The notes under the pieces are model-generated. The model had not been told where the DNA came from. It made no database searches and saw nothing but the letters and a program-made list of their open reading frames with translations. From Galaxea fascicularis (taxonomy: Eukaryota; Cnidaria; Anthozoa; Scleractinia; Euphylliidae), in assembly GCA_948470475.1 (NCBI GenBank), contig OX419343.1:23622569-23686568 (forward strand): a DNA stretch of 64,000 nucleotides, written 5' to 3'. This document shows, in pieces, positions 13,301-28,300 of this stretch (positions are counted from its first letter, which is position 1; every line of letters starts with the position of its first letter). A program made the translations under genes and the position numbers.

Positions 13301-16300
13301 AGTAATGGGGTGGCTACAATATTTTGCCAGTAAAACTGGATGACTCGACGCTTATGCAAAACATAGATGAAACAAGACAGTTGGCGGACTTGTTGCATGG
13401 CGACTTTACCAAGGAGTTACGTACCCAGAAATCATCTCGTGCGTCAACGCGGAAATTTTGGACCAGCGGCACAAGCTGCCGTAAAATAGCTTATGTTCGG
13501 TCTGCTGAAAGAGTAAATAGGTACTGAAATGGGGAAGAGAACTGAAAGACCTTGAACCGAGCTTTGCTGGAAATACAGACCACGGACTCTAGGAGACTAT
13601 TGTGCATTGGAAACGCCAAGACAAAACTGGGTCTTTGTGGTGTTGTCCGAGGGCGCGCGTTCAAAGCAAAGACTTTTAGTTTGGTAGCGGAAAAAACGGT
13701 CATTTTCAGTGCTGAAAATCGAGAGCTCTGCTGAATTGATTGGATGCTAAAGTTAACTTCGAACAACACGCTAAGCATTTGACAGTAACAGCGCGGTGCA
13801 TTTCAACTTTTACTACAATTCTTCAAGCAGTAACGGTGCCGCATCATTACAGTATATGGGTCCCTGGCGACCCGGCAGCCATTGCAGTGGAGTCTCATTT
13901 AGGCGAGGGTTCAAATAAACTGCTGATGTATATGTGGTGTATTAACCCTTTAAATTGCTACATCAAAATTTAAATTGTTATTTGACTGTGGTCCCCTAAA
14001 TAATTGCGATAGGACGATCCTGTGTTTAATTCTCGCGCGGGTTCTATGAGAAAACAAAAACAAGCTTTGAAAAAAAAAAAAAAAAAAAAAAAAAACTCAG
14101 CCGGTAGCGGTACCTCCGTGTTTGGAGCGCTGTACCCTGACGATTAACCCCGAGATTTCGGCCCGGGGATCGCTTATACCAACTGAGCCCAGCACCCCGC
14201 ACACCCGAGTGAATATTCTGTCATCCCATGACAGCCAGTGAGGGAGAGATGTGTCGGCCCCTAAACCATTCGTGACAATCCCACTCCAAACGCGCAGCAA
14301 AGTACCGGTCCTACCTATCAAACTATGGATGAAAAATTTCTATTTAAACCTTATGTGATTTTTAGTCATTTTGTCATCCATGTGGTGTGCATTGACTACG
14401 TGCGCATGCGTATTGCCATTTTAACTATTCTAAACGGAATAGGGAAGCTGATGCATGCTCATGCATGCTTAATAGGCAATTTTGGCGTGTTCTGCTTCGT
14501 AAGTAATGGGGTGGCTACAATATTTTGCCAGTAAAACTGGATGACTCGACGCTTATGCAAAACATAGATGAAACAAGACAGTTGGCGGACTTGTTGCATG
14601 GCGACTTTACCAAGGAGTTACGTACCCAGAAATCATCTCGTGCGTCAACGCGGAAATTTTGGACCAGCGGCACAAGCTGCCGTAAAATAGCTTATGTTCG
14701 GTCTGCTGAAAGAGTAAATAGGTACTGAAATGGGGAAGAGAACTGAAAGACCTTGAACCGAGCTTTGCTGGAAATACAGACCACGGACTCTAGGAGACTA
14801 TTGTGCATTGGAAACGCCAAGACAAAACTGGGTCTTTGTGGTGTTGTCCGAGGGCGCGCGTTCAAAGCAAAGACTTTTAGTTTGGTAGCGGAAAAAACGG
14901 TCATTTTCAGTGCTGAAAATCGAGAGCTCTGCTGAATTGATTGGATGCTAAAGTTAACTTCGAACAACACGCTAAGCATTTGACAGTAACAGCGCGGTGC
15001 ATTTCAACTTTTACTACAATTCTTCAAGCAGTAACGGTGCCGCATCATTACAGTATATGGGTCCCTGGCGACCCGGCAGCCATTGCAGTGGAGTCTCATT
15101 TAGGCGAGGGTTCAAATAAACTGCTGATGTATATGTGGTGTATTAACCCTTTAAATTGCTACATCAAAATTTAAATTGTTATTTGACTGTGGTCCCCTAA
15201 ATAATTGCGATAGGACGATCCTGTGTTTAATTCTCGCGCGGGTTCTATGAGAAAACAAAAACAAGCTTTGAAAAAAAAAAAAAAAAAAAAAAAAAACTCA
15301 GCCGGTAGCGGTACCTCCGTGTTTGGAGCGCTGTACCCTGACGATTAACCCCGAGATTTCGGCCCGGGGATCGCTTATACCAACTGAGCCCAGCACCCCG
15401 CACACCCGAGTGAATATTCTGTCATCCCATGACAGCCAGTGAGGGAGAGATGTGTCGGCCCCTAAACCATTCGTGACAATCCCACTCCAAACGCGCAGCA
15501 AAGTACCGGTCCTACCTATCAAACTATGGATGAAAAATTTCTATTTAAACCTTATGTGATTTTTAGTCATTTTGTCATCCATGTGGTGTGCATTGACTAC
15601 GTGCGCATGCGTATTGCCATTTTAACTATTCTAAACGGAATAGGGAAGCTGATGCATGCTCATGCATGCTTAATAGGCAATTTTGGCGTGTTCTGCTTCG
15701 TAAGTAATGGGGTGGCTACAATATTTTGCCAGTAAAACTGGATGACTCGACGCTTATGCAAAACATAGATGAAACAAGACAGTTGGCGGACTTGTTGCAT
15801 GGCGACTTTACCAAGGAGTTACGTACCCAGAAATCATCTCGTGCGTCAACGCGGAAATTTTGGACCAGCGGCACAAGCTGCCGTAAAATAGCTTATGTTC
15901 GGTCTGCTGAAAGAGTAAATAGGTACTGAAATGGGGAAGAGAACTGAAAGACCTTGAACCGAGCTTTGCTGGAAATACAGACCACGGACTCTAGGAGACT
16001 ATTGTGCATTGGAAACGCCAAGACAAAACTGGGTCTTTGTGGTGTTGTCCGAGGGCGCGCGTTCAAAGCAAAGACTTTTAGTTTGGTAGCGGAAAAAACG
16101 GTCATTTTCAGTGCTGAAAATCGAGAGCTCTGCTGAATTGATTGGATGCTAAAGTTAACTTCGAACAACACGCTAAGCATTTGACAGTAACAGCGCGGTG
16201 CATTTCAACTTTTACTACAATTCTTCAAGCAGTAACGGTGCCGCATCATTACAGTATATGGGTCCCTGGCGACCCGGCAGCCATTGCAGTGGAGTCTCAT

Positions 16301-19300
16301 TTAGGCGAGGGTTCAAATAAACTGCTGATGTATATGTGGTGTATTAACCCTTTAAATTGCTACATCAAAATTTAAATTGTTATTTGACTGTGGTCCCCTA
16401 AATAATTGCGATAGGACGATCCTGTGTTTAATTCTCGCGCGGGTTCTATGAGAAAACAAAAACAAGCTTTGAAAAAAAAAAAAAAAAAAAAAAAAAACTC
16501 AGCCGGTAGCGGTACCTCCGTGTTTGGAGCGCTGTACCCTGACGATTAACCCCGAGATTTCGGCCCGGGGATCGCTTATACCAACTGAGCCCAGCACCCC
16601 GCACACCCGAGTGAATATTCTGTCATCCCATGACAGCCAGTGAGGGAGAGATGTGTCGGCCCCTAAACCATTCGTGACAATCCCACTCCAAACGCGCAGC
16701 AAAGTACCGGTCCTACCTATCAAACTATGGATGAAAAATTTCTATTTAAACCTTATGTGATTTTTAGTCATTTTGTCATCCATGTGGTGTGCATTGACTA
16801 CGTGCGCATGCGTATTGCCATTTTAACTATTCTAAACGGAATAGGGAAGCTGATGCATGCTCATGCATGCTTAATAGGCAATTTTGGCGTGTTCTGCTTC
16901 GTAAGTAATGGGGTGGCTACAATATTTTGCCAGTAAAACTGGATGACTCGACGCTTATGCAAAACATAGATGAAACAAGACAGTTGGCGGACTTGTTGCA
17001 TGGCGACTTTACCAAGGAGTTACGTACCCAGAAATCATCTCGTGCGTCAACGCGGAAATTTTGGACCAGCGGCACAAGCTGCCGTAAAATAGCTTATGTT
17101 CGGTCTGCTGAAAGAGTAAATAGGTACTGAAATGGGGAAGAGAACTGAAAGACCTTGAACCGAGCTTTGCTGGAAATACAGACCACGGACTCTAGGAGAC
17201 TATTGTGCATTGGAAACGCCAAGACAAAACTGGGTCTTTGTGGTGTTGTCCGAGGGCGCGCGTTCAAAGCAAAGACTTTTAGTTTGGTAGCGGAAAAAAC
17301 GGTCATTTTCAGTGCTGAAAATCGAGAGCTCTGCTGAATTGATTGGATGCTAAAGTTAACTTCGAACAACACGCTAAGCATTTGACAGTAACAGCGCGGT
17401 GCATTTCAACTTTTACTACAATTCTTCAAGCAGTAACGGTGCCGCATCATTACAGTATATGGGTCCCTGGCGACCCGGCAGCCATTGCAGTGGAGTCTCA
17501 TTTAGGCGAGGGTTCAAATAAACTGCTGATGTATATGTGGTGTATTAACCCTTTAAATTGCTACATCAAAATTTAAATTGTTATTTGACTGTGGTCCCCT
17601 AAATAATTGCGATAGGACGATCCTGTGTTTAATTCTCGCGCGGGTTCTATGAGAAAACAAAAACAAGCTTTGAAAAAAAAAAAAAAAAAAAAAAAAAACT
17701 CAGCCGGTAGCGGTACCTCCGTGTTTGGAGCGCTGTACCCTGACGATTAACCCCGAGATTTCGGCCCGGGGATCGCTTATACCAACTGAGCCCAGCACCC
17801 CGCACACCCGAGTGAATATTCTGTCATCCCATGACAGCCAGTGAGGGAGAGATGTGTCGGCCCCTAAACCATTCGTGACAATCCCACTCCAAACGCGCAG
17901 CAAAGTACCGGTCCTACCTATCAAACTATGGATGAAAAATTTCTATTTAAACCTTATGTGATTTTTAGTCATTTTGTCATCCATGTGGTGTGCATTGACT
18001 ACGTGCGCATGCGTATTGCCATTTTAACTATTCTAAACGGAATAGGGAAGCTGATGCATGCTCATGCATGCTTAATAGGCAATTTTGGCGTGTTCTGCTT
18101 CGTAAGTAATGGGGTGGCTACAATATTTTGCCAGTAAAACTGGATGACTCGACGCTTATGCAAAACATAGATGAAACAAGACAGTTGGCGGACTTGTTGC
18201 ATGGCGACTTTACCAAGGAGTTACGTACCCAGAAATCATCTCGTGCGTCAACGCGGAAATTTTGGACCAGCGGCACAAGCTGCCGTAAAATAGCTTATGT
18301 TCGGTCTGCTGAAAGAGTAAATAGGTACTGAAATGGGGAAGAGAACTGAAAGACCTTGAACCGAGCTTTGCTGGAAATACAGACCACGGACTCTAGGAGA
18401 CTATTGTGCATTGGAAACGCCAAGACAAAACTGGGTCTTTGTGGTGTTGTCCGAGGGCGCGCGTTCAAAGCAAAGACTTTTAGTTTGGTAGCGGAAAAAA
18501 CGGTCATTTTCAGTGCTGAAAATCGAGAGCTCTGCTGAATTGATTGGATGCTAAAGTTAACTTCGAACAACACGCTAAGCATTTGACAGTAACAGCGCGG
18601 TGCATTTCAACTTTTACTACAATTCTTCAAGCAGTAACGGTGCCGCATCATTACAGTATATGGGTCCCTGGCGACCCGGCAGCCATTGCAGTGGAGTCTC
18701 ATTTAGGCGAGGGTTCAAATAAACTGCTGATGTATATGTGGTGTATTAACCCTTTAAATTGCTACATCAAAATTTAAATTGTTATTTGACTGTGGTCCCC
18801 TAAATAATTGCGATAGGACGATCCTGTGTTTAATTCTCGCGCGGGTTCTATGAGAAAACAAAAACAAGCTTTGAAAAAAAAAAAAAAAAAAAAAAAAAAC
18901 TCAGCCGGTAGCGGTACCTCCGTGTTTGGAGCGCTGTACCCTGACGATTAACCCCGAGATTTCGGCCCGGGGATCGCTTATACCAACTGAGCCCAGCACC
19001 CCGCACACCCGAGTGAATATTCTGTCATCCCATGACAGCCAGTGAGGGAGAGATGTGTCGGCCCCTAAACCATTCGTGACAATCCCACTCCAAACGCGCA
19101 GCAAAGTACCGGTCCTACCTATCAAACTATGGATGAAAAATTTCTATTTAAACCTTATGTGATTTTTAGTCATTTTGTCATCCATGTGGTGTGCATTGAC
19201 TACGTGCGCATGCGTATTGCCATTTTAACTATTCTAAACGGAATAGGGAAGCTGATGCATGCTCATGCATGCTTAATAGGCAATTTTGGCGTGTTCTGCT

Positions 19301-22300
19301 TCGTAAGTAATGGGGTGGCTACAATATTTTGCCAGTAAAACTGGATGACTCGACGCTTATGCAAAACATAGATGAAACAAGACAGTTGGCGGACTTGTTG
19401 CATGGCGACTTTACCAAGGAGTTACGTACCCAGAAATCATCTCGTGCGTCAACGCGGAAATTTTGGACCAGCGGCACAAGCTGCCGTAAAATAGCTTATG
19501 TTCGGTCTGCTGAAAGAGTAAATAGGTACTGAAATGGGGAAGAGAACTGAAAGACCTTGAACCGAGCTTTGCTGGAAATACAGACCACGGACTCTAGGAG
19601 ACTATTGTACATTGGAAACGCCAAGACAAAACTGGGTCTTTGTGGTGTTGTCCGAGGGCGCGCGTTCAAAGCAAAGACTTTTAGTTTGGTAGCGGAAAAA
19701 ACGGTCATTTTCAGTGCTGAAAATCGAGAGCTCTGCTGAATTGATTGGATGCTAAAGTTAACTTCGAACAACACGCTAAGCATTTGACAGTAACAGCGCG
19801 GTGCATTTCAACTTTTACTACAATTCTTCAAGCAGTAACGGTGCCGCATCATTACAGTATATGGGTCCCTGGCGACCCGGCAGCCATTGCAGTGGAGTCT
19901 CATTTAGGCGAGGGTTCAAATAAACTGCTGATGTATATGTGGTGTATTAACCCTTTAAATTGCTACATCAAAATTTAAATTGTTATTTGACTGTGGTCCC
20001 CTAAATAATTGCGATAGGACGATCCTGTGTTTAATTCTCGCGCGGGTTCTATGAGAAAACAAAAACAAGCTTTGAAAAAAAAAAAAAAAAAAAAAAAAAA
20101 CTCAGCCGGTAGCGGTACCTCCGTGTTTGGAGCGCTGTACCCTGACGATTAACCCCGAGATTTCGGCCCGGGGATCGCTTATACCAACTGAGCCCAGCAC
20201 CCCGCACACCCGAGTGAATATTCTGTCATCCCATGACAGCCAGTGAGGGAGAGATGTGTCGGCCCCTAAACCATTCGTGACAATCCCACTCCAAACGCGC
20301 AGCAAAGTACCGGTCCTACCTATCAAACTATGGATGAAAAATTTCTATTTAAACCTTATGTGATTTTTAGTCATTTTGTCATCCATGTGGTGTGCATTGA
20401 CTACGTGCGCATGCGTATTGCCATTTTAACTATTCTAAACGGAATAGGGAAGCTGATGCATGCTCATGCATGCTTAATAGGCAATTTTGGCGTGTTCTGC
20501 TTCGTAAGTAATGGGGTGGCTACAATATTTTGCCAGTAAAACTGGATGACTCGACGCTTATGCAAAACATAGATGAAACAAGACAGTTGGCGGACTTGTT
20601 GCATGGCGACTTTACCAAGGAGTTACGTACCCAGAAATCATCTCGTGCGTCAACGCGGAAATTTTGGACCAGCGGCACAAGCTGCCGTAAAATAGCTTAT
20701 GTTCGGTCTGCTGAAAGAGTAAATAGGTACTGAAATGGGGAAGAGAACTGAAAGACCTTGAACCGAGCTTTGCTGGAAATACAGACCACGGACTCTAGGA
20801 GACTATTGTGCATTGGAAACGCCAAGACAAAACTGGGTCTTTGTGGTGTTGTCCGAGGGCGCGCGTTCAAAGCAAAGACTTTTAGTTTGGTAGCGGAAAA
20901 AACGGTCATTTTCAGTGCTGAAAATCGAGAGCTCTGCTGAATTGATTGGATGCTAAAGTTAACTTCGAACAACACGCTAAGCATTTGACAGTAACAGCGC
21001 GGTGCATTTCAACTTTTACTACAATTCTTCAAGCAGTAACGGTGCCGCATCATTACAGTATATGGGTCCCTGGCGACCCGGCAGCCATTGCAGTGGAGTC
21101 TCATTTAGGCGAGGGTTCAAATAAACTGCTGATGTATATGTGGTGTATTAACCCTTTAAATTGCTACATCAAAATTTAAATTGTTATTTGACTGTGGTCC
21201 CCTAAATAATTGCGATAGGACGATCCTGTGTTTAATTCTCGCGCGGGTTCTATGAGAAAACAAAAACAAGCTTTGAAAAAAAAAAAAAAAAAAAAAAAAA
21301 CTCAGCCGGTAGCGGTACCTCCGTGTTTGGAGCGCTGTACCCTGACGATTAACCCCGAGATTTCGGCCCGGGGATCGCTTATACCAACTGAGCCCAGCAC
21401 CCCGCACACCCGAGTGAATATTCTGTCATCCCATGACAGCCAGTGAGGGAGAGATGTGTCGGCCCCTAAACCATTCGTGACAATCCCACTCCAAACGCGC
21501 AGCAAAGTACCGGTCCTACCTATCAAACTATGGATGAAAAATTTCTATTTAAACCTTATGTGATTTTTAGTCATTTTGTCATCCATGTGGTGTGCATTGA
21601 CTACGTGCGCATGCGTATTGCCATTTTAACTATTCTAAACGGAATAGGGAAGCTGATGCATGCTCATGCATGCTTAATAGGCAATTTTGGCGTGTTCTGC
21701 TTCGTAAGTAATGGGGTGGCTACAATATTTTGCCAGTAAAACTGGATGACTCGACGCTTATGCAAAACATAGATGAAACAAGACAGTTGGCGGACTTGTT
21801 GCATGGCGACTTTACCAAGGAGTTACGTACCCAGAAATCATCTCGTGCGTCAACGCGGAAATTTTGGACCAGCGGCACAAGCTGCCGTAAAATAGCTTAT
21901 GTTCGGTCTGCTGAAAGAGTAAATAGGTACTGAAATGGGGAAGAGAACTGAAAGACCTTGAACCGAGCTTTGCTGGAAATACAGACCACGGACTCTAGGA
22001 GACTATTGTGCATTGGAAACGCCAAGACAAAACTGGGTCTTTGTGGTGTTGTCCGAGGGCGCGCGTTCAAAGCAAAGACTTTTAGTTTGGTAGCGGAAAA
22101 AACGGTCATTTTCAGTGCTGAAAATCGAGAGCTCTGCTGAATTGATTGGATGCTAAAGTTAACTTCGAACAACACGCTAAGCATTTGACAGTAACAGCGC
22201 GGTGCATTTCAACTTTTACTACAATTCTTCAAGCAGTAACGGTGCCGCATCATTACAGTATATGGGTCCCTGGCGACCCGGCAGCCATTGCAGTGGAGTC

Positions 22301-25300
22301 TCATTTAGGCGAGGGTTCAAATAAACTGCTGATGTATATGTGGTGTATTAACCCTTTAAATTGCTACATCAAAATTTAAATTGTTATTTGACTGTGGTCC
22401 CCTAAATAATTGCGATAGGACGATCCTGTGTTTAATTCTCGCGCGGGTTCTATGAGAAAACAAAAACAAGCTTTGAAAAAAAAAAAAAAAAAAAAAAAAA
22501 ACTCAGCCGGTAGCGGTACCTCCGTGTTTGGAGCGCTGTACCCTGACGATTAACCCCGAGATTTCGGCCCGGGGATCGCTTATACCAACTGAGCCCAGCA
22601 CCCCGCACACCCGAGTGAATATTCTGTCATCCCATGACAGCCAGTGAGGGAGAGATGTGTCGGCCCCTAAACCATTCGTGACAATCCCACTCCAAACGCG
22701 CAGCAAAGTACCGGTCCTACCTATCAAACTATGGATGAAAAATTTCTATTTAAACCTTATGTGATTTTTAGTCATTTTGTCATCCATGTGGTGTGCATTG
22801 ACTACGTGCGCATGCGTATTGCCATTTTAACTATTCTAAACGGAATAGGGAAGCTGATGCATGCTCATGCATGCTTAATAGGCAATTTTGGCGTGTTCTG
22901 CTTCGTAAGTAATGGGGTGGCTACAATATTTTGCCAGTAAAACTGGATGACTCGACGCTTATGCAAAACATAGATGAAACAAGACAGTTGGCGGACTTGT
23001 TGCATGGCGACTTTACCAAGGAGTTACGTACCCAGAAATCATCTCGTGCGTCAACGCGGAAATTTTGGACCAGCGGCACAAGCTGCCGTAAAATAGCTTA
23101 TGTTCGGTCTGCTGAAAGAGTAAATAGGTACTGAAATGGGGAAGAGAACTGAAAGACCTTGAACCGAGCTTTGCTGGAAATACAGACCACGGACTCTAGG
23201 AGACTATTGTGCATTGGAAACGCCAAGACAAAACTGGGTCTTTGTGGTGTTGTCCGAGGGCGCGCGTTCAAAGCAAAGACTTTTAGTTTGGTAGCGGAAA
23301 AAACGGTCATTTTCAGTGCTGAAAATCGAGAGCTCTGCTGAATTGATTGGATGCTAAAGTTAACTTCGAACAACACGCTAAGCATTTGACAGTAACAGCG
23401 CGGTGCATTTCAACTTTTACTACAATTCTTCAAGCAGTAACGGTGCCGCATCATTACAGTATATGGGTCCCTGGCGACCCGGCAGCCATTGCAGTGGAGT
23501 CTCATTTAGGCGAGGGTTCAAATAAACTGCTGATGTATATGTGGTGTATTAACCCTTTAAATTGCTACATCAAAATTTAAATTGTTATTTGACTGTGGTC
23601 CCCTAAATAATTGCGATAGGACGATCCTGTGTTTAATTCTCGCGCGGGTTCTATGAGAAAACAAAAACAAGCTTTGAAAAAAAAAAAAAAAAAAAAAAAA
23701 AACTCAGCCGGTAGCGGTACCTCCGTGTTTGGAGCGCTGTACCCTGACGATTAACCCCGAGATTTCGGCCCGGGGATCGCTTATACCAACTGAGCCCAGC
23801 ACCCCGCACACCCGAGTGAATATTCTGTCATCCCATGACAGCCAGTGAGGGAGAGATGTGTCGGCCCCTAAACCATTCGTGACAATCCCACTCCAAACGC
23901 GCAGCAAAGTACCGGTCCTACCTATCAAACTATGGATGAAAAATTTCTATTTAAACCTTATGTGATTTTTAGTCATTTTGTCATCCATGTGGTGTGCATT
24001 GACTACGTGCGCATGCGTATTGCCATTTTAACTATTCTAAACGGAATAGGGAAGCTGATGCATGCTCATGCATGCTTAATAGGCAATTTTGGCGTGTTCT
24101 GCTTCGTAAGTAATGGGGTGGCTACAATATTTTGCCAGTAAAACTGGATGACTCGACGCTTATGCAAAACATAGATGAAACAAGACAGTTGGCGGACTTG
24201 TTGCATGGCGACTTTACCAAGGAGTTACGTACCCAGAAATCATCTCGTGCGTCAACGCGGAAATTTTGGACCAGCGGCACAAGCTGCCGTAAAATAGCTT
24301 ATGTTCGGTCTGCTGAAAGAGTAAATAGGTACTGAAATGGGGAAGAGAACTGAAAGACCTTGAACCGAGCTTTGCTGGAAATACAGACCACGGACTCTAG
24401 GAGACTATTGTGCATTGGAAACGCCAAGACAAAACTGGGTCTTTGTGGTGTTGTCCGAGGGCGCGCGTTCAAAGCAAAGACTTTTAGTTTGGTAGCGGAA
24501 AAAACGGTCATTTTCAGTGCTGAAAATCGAGAGCTCTGCTGAATTGATTGGATGCTAAAGTTAACTTCGAACAACACGCTAAGCATTTGACAGTAACAGC
24601 GCGGTGCATTTCAACTTTTACTACAATTCTTCAAGCAGTAACGGTGCCGCATCATTACAGTATATGGGTCCCTGGCGACCCGGCAGCCATTGCAGTGGAG
24701 TCTCATTTAGGCGAGGGTTCAAATAAACTGCTGATGTATATGTGGTGTATTAACCCTTTAAATTGCTACATCAAAATTTAAATTGTTATTTGACTGTGGT
24801 CCCCTAAATAATTGCGATAGGACGATCCTGTGTTTAATTCTCGCGCGGGTTCTATGAGAAAACAAAAACAAGCTTTGAAAAAAAAAAAAAAAAAAAAAAA
24901 AAACTCAGCCGGTAGCGGTACCTCCGTGTTTGGAGCGCTGTACCCTGACGATTAACCCCGAGATTTCGGCCCGGGGATCGCTTATACCAACTGAGCCCAG
25001 CACCCCGCACACCCGAGTGAATATTCTGTCATCCCATGACAGCCAGTGAGGGAGAGATGTGTCGGCCCCTAAACCATTCGTGACAATCCCACTCCAAACG
25101 CGCAGCAAAGTACCGGTCCTACCTATCAAACTATGGATGAAAAATTTCTATTTAAACCTTATGTGATTTTTAGTCATTTTGTCATCCATGTGGTGTGCAT
25201 TGACTACGTGCGCATGCGTATTGCCATTTTAACTATTCTAAACGGAATAGGGAAGCTGATGCATGCTCATGCATGCTTAATAGGCAATTTTGGCGTGTTC

Positions 25301-28300
25301 TGCTTCGTAAGTAATGGGGTGGCTACAATATTTTGCCAGTAAAACTGGATGACTCGACGCTTATGCAAAACATAGATGAAACAAGACAGTTGGCGGACTT
25401 GTTGCATGGCGACTTTACCAAGGAGTTACGTACCCAGAAATCATCTCGTGCGTCAACGCGGAAATTTTGGACCAGCGGCACAAGCTGCCGTAAAATAGCT
25501 TATGTTCGGTCTGCTGAAAGAGTAAATAGGTACTGAAATGGGGAAGAGAACTGAAAGACCTTGAACCGAGCTTTGCTGGAAATACAGACCACGGACTCTA
25601 GGAGACTATTGTGCATTGGAAACGCCAAGACAAAACTGGGTCTTTGTGGTGTTGTCCGAGGGCGCGCGTTCAAAGCAAAGACTTTTAGTTTGGTAGCGGA
25701 AAAAACGGTCATTTTCAGTGCTGAAAATCGAGAGCTCTGCTGAATTGATTGGATGCTAAAGTTAACTTCGAACAACACGCTAAGCATTTGACAGTAACAG
25801 CGCGGTGCATTTCAACTTTTACTACAATTCTTCAAGCAGTAACGGTGCCGCATCATTACAGTATATGGGTCCCTGGCGACCCGGCAGCCATTGCAGTGGA
25901 GTCTCATTTAGGCGAGGGTTCAAATAAACTGCTGATGTATATGTGGTGTATTAACCCTTTAAATTGCTACATCAAAATTTAAATTGTTATTTGACTGTGG
26001 TCCCCTAAATAATTGCGATAGGACGATCCTGTGTTTAATTCTCGCGCGGGTTCTATGAGAAAACAAAAACAAGCTTTGAAAAAAAAAAAAAAAAAAAAAA
26101 AAAACTCAGCCGGTAGCGGTACCTCCGTGTTTGGAGCGCTGTACCCTGACGATTAACCCCGAGATTTCGGCCCGGGGATCGCTTATACCAACTGAGCCCA
26201 GCACCCCGCACACCCGAGTGAATATTCTGTCATCCCATGACAGCCAGTGAGGGAGAGATGTGTCGGCCCCTAAACCATTCGTGACAATCCCACTCCAAAC
26301 GCGCAGCAAAGTACCGGTCCTACCTATCAAACTATGGATGAAAAATTTCTATTTAAACCTTATGTGATTTTTAGTCATTTTGTCATCCATGTGGTGTGCA
26401 TTGACTACGTGCGCATGCGTATTGCCATTTTAACTATTCTAAACGGAATAGGGAAGCTGATGCATGCTCATGCATGCTTAATAGGCAATTTTGGCGTGTT
26501 CTGCTTCGTAAGTAATGGGGTGGCTACAATATTTTGCCAGTAAAACTGGATGACTCGACGCTTATGCAAAACATAGATGAAACAAGACAGTTGGCGGACT
26601 TGTTGCATGGCGACTTTACCAAGGAGTTACGTACCCAGAAATCATCTCGTGCGTCAACGCGGAAATTTTGGACCAGCGGCACAAGCTGCCGTAAAATAGC
26701 TTATGTTCGGTCTGCTGAAAGAGTAAATAGGTACTGAAATGGGGAAGAGAACTGAAAGACCTTGAACCGAGCTTTGCTGGAAATACAGACCACGGACTCT
26801 AGGAGACTATTGTGCATTGGAAACGCCAAGACAAAACTGGGTCTTTGTGGTGTTGTCCGAGGGCGCGCGTTCAAAGCAAAGACTTTTAGTTTGGTAGCGG
26901 AAAAAACGGTCATTTTCAGTGCTGAAAATCGAGAGCTCTGCTGAATTGATTGGATGCTAAAGTTAACTTCGAACAACACGCTAAGCATTTGACAGTAACA
27001 GCGCGGTGCATTTCAACTTTTACTACAATTCTTCAAGCAGTAACGGTGCCGCATCATTACAGTATATGGGTCCCTGGCGACCCGGCAGCCATTGCAGTGG
27101 AGTCTCATTTAGGCGAGGGTTCAAATAAACTGCTGATGTATATGTGGTGTATTAACCCTTTAAATTGCTACATCAAAATTTAAATTGTTATTTGACTGTG
27201 GTCCCCTAAATAATTGCGATAGGACGATCCTGTGTTTAATTCTCGCGCGGGTTCTATGAGAAAACAAAAACAAGCTTTGAAAAAAAAAAAAAAAAAAAAA
27301 AAAAACTCAGCCGGTAGCGGTACCTCCGTGTTTGGAGCGCTGTACCCTGACGATTAACCCCGAGATTTCGGCCCGGGGATCGCTTATACCAACTGAGCCC
27401 AGCACCCCGCACACCCGAGTGAATATTCTGTCATCCCATGACAGCCAGTGAGGGAGAGATGTGTCGGCCCCTAAACCATTCGTGACAATCCCACTCCAAA
27501 CGCGCAGCAAAGTACCGGTCCTACCTATCAAACTATGGATGAAAAATTTCTATTTAAACCTTATGTGATTTTTAGTCATTTTGTCATCCATGTGGTGTGC
27601 ATTGACTACGTGCGCATGCGTATTGCCATTTTAACTATTCTAAACGGAATAGGGAAGCTGATGCATGCTCATGCATGCTTAATAGGCAATTTTGGCGTGT
27701 TCTGCTTCGTAAGTAATGGGGTGGCTACAATATTTTGCCAGTAAAACTGGATGACTCGACGCTTATGCAAAACATAGATGAAACAAGACAGTTGGCGGAC
27801 TTGTTGCATGGCGACTTTACCAAGGAGTTACGTACCCAGAAATCATCTCGTGCGTCAACGCGGAAATTTTGGACCAGCGGCACAAGCTGCCGTAAAATAG
27901 CTTATGTTCGGTCTGCTGAAAGAGTAAATAGGTACTGAAATGGGGAAGAGAACTGAAAGACCTTGAACCGAGCTTTGCTGGAAATACAGACCACGGACTC
28001 TAGGAGACTATTGTGCATTGGAAACGCCAAGACAAAACTGGGTCTTTGTGGTGTTGTCCGAGGGCGCGCGTTCAAAGCAAAGACTTTTAGTTTGGTAGCG
28101 GAAAAAACGGTCATTTTCAGTGCTGAAAATCGAGAGCTCTGCTGAATTGATTGGATGCTAAAGTTAACTTCGAACAACACGCTAAGCATTTGACAGTAAC
28201 AGCGCGGTGCATTTCAACTTTTACTACAATTCTTCAAGCAGTAACGGTGCCGCATCATTACAGTATATGGGTCCCTGGCGACCCGGCAGCCATTGCAGTG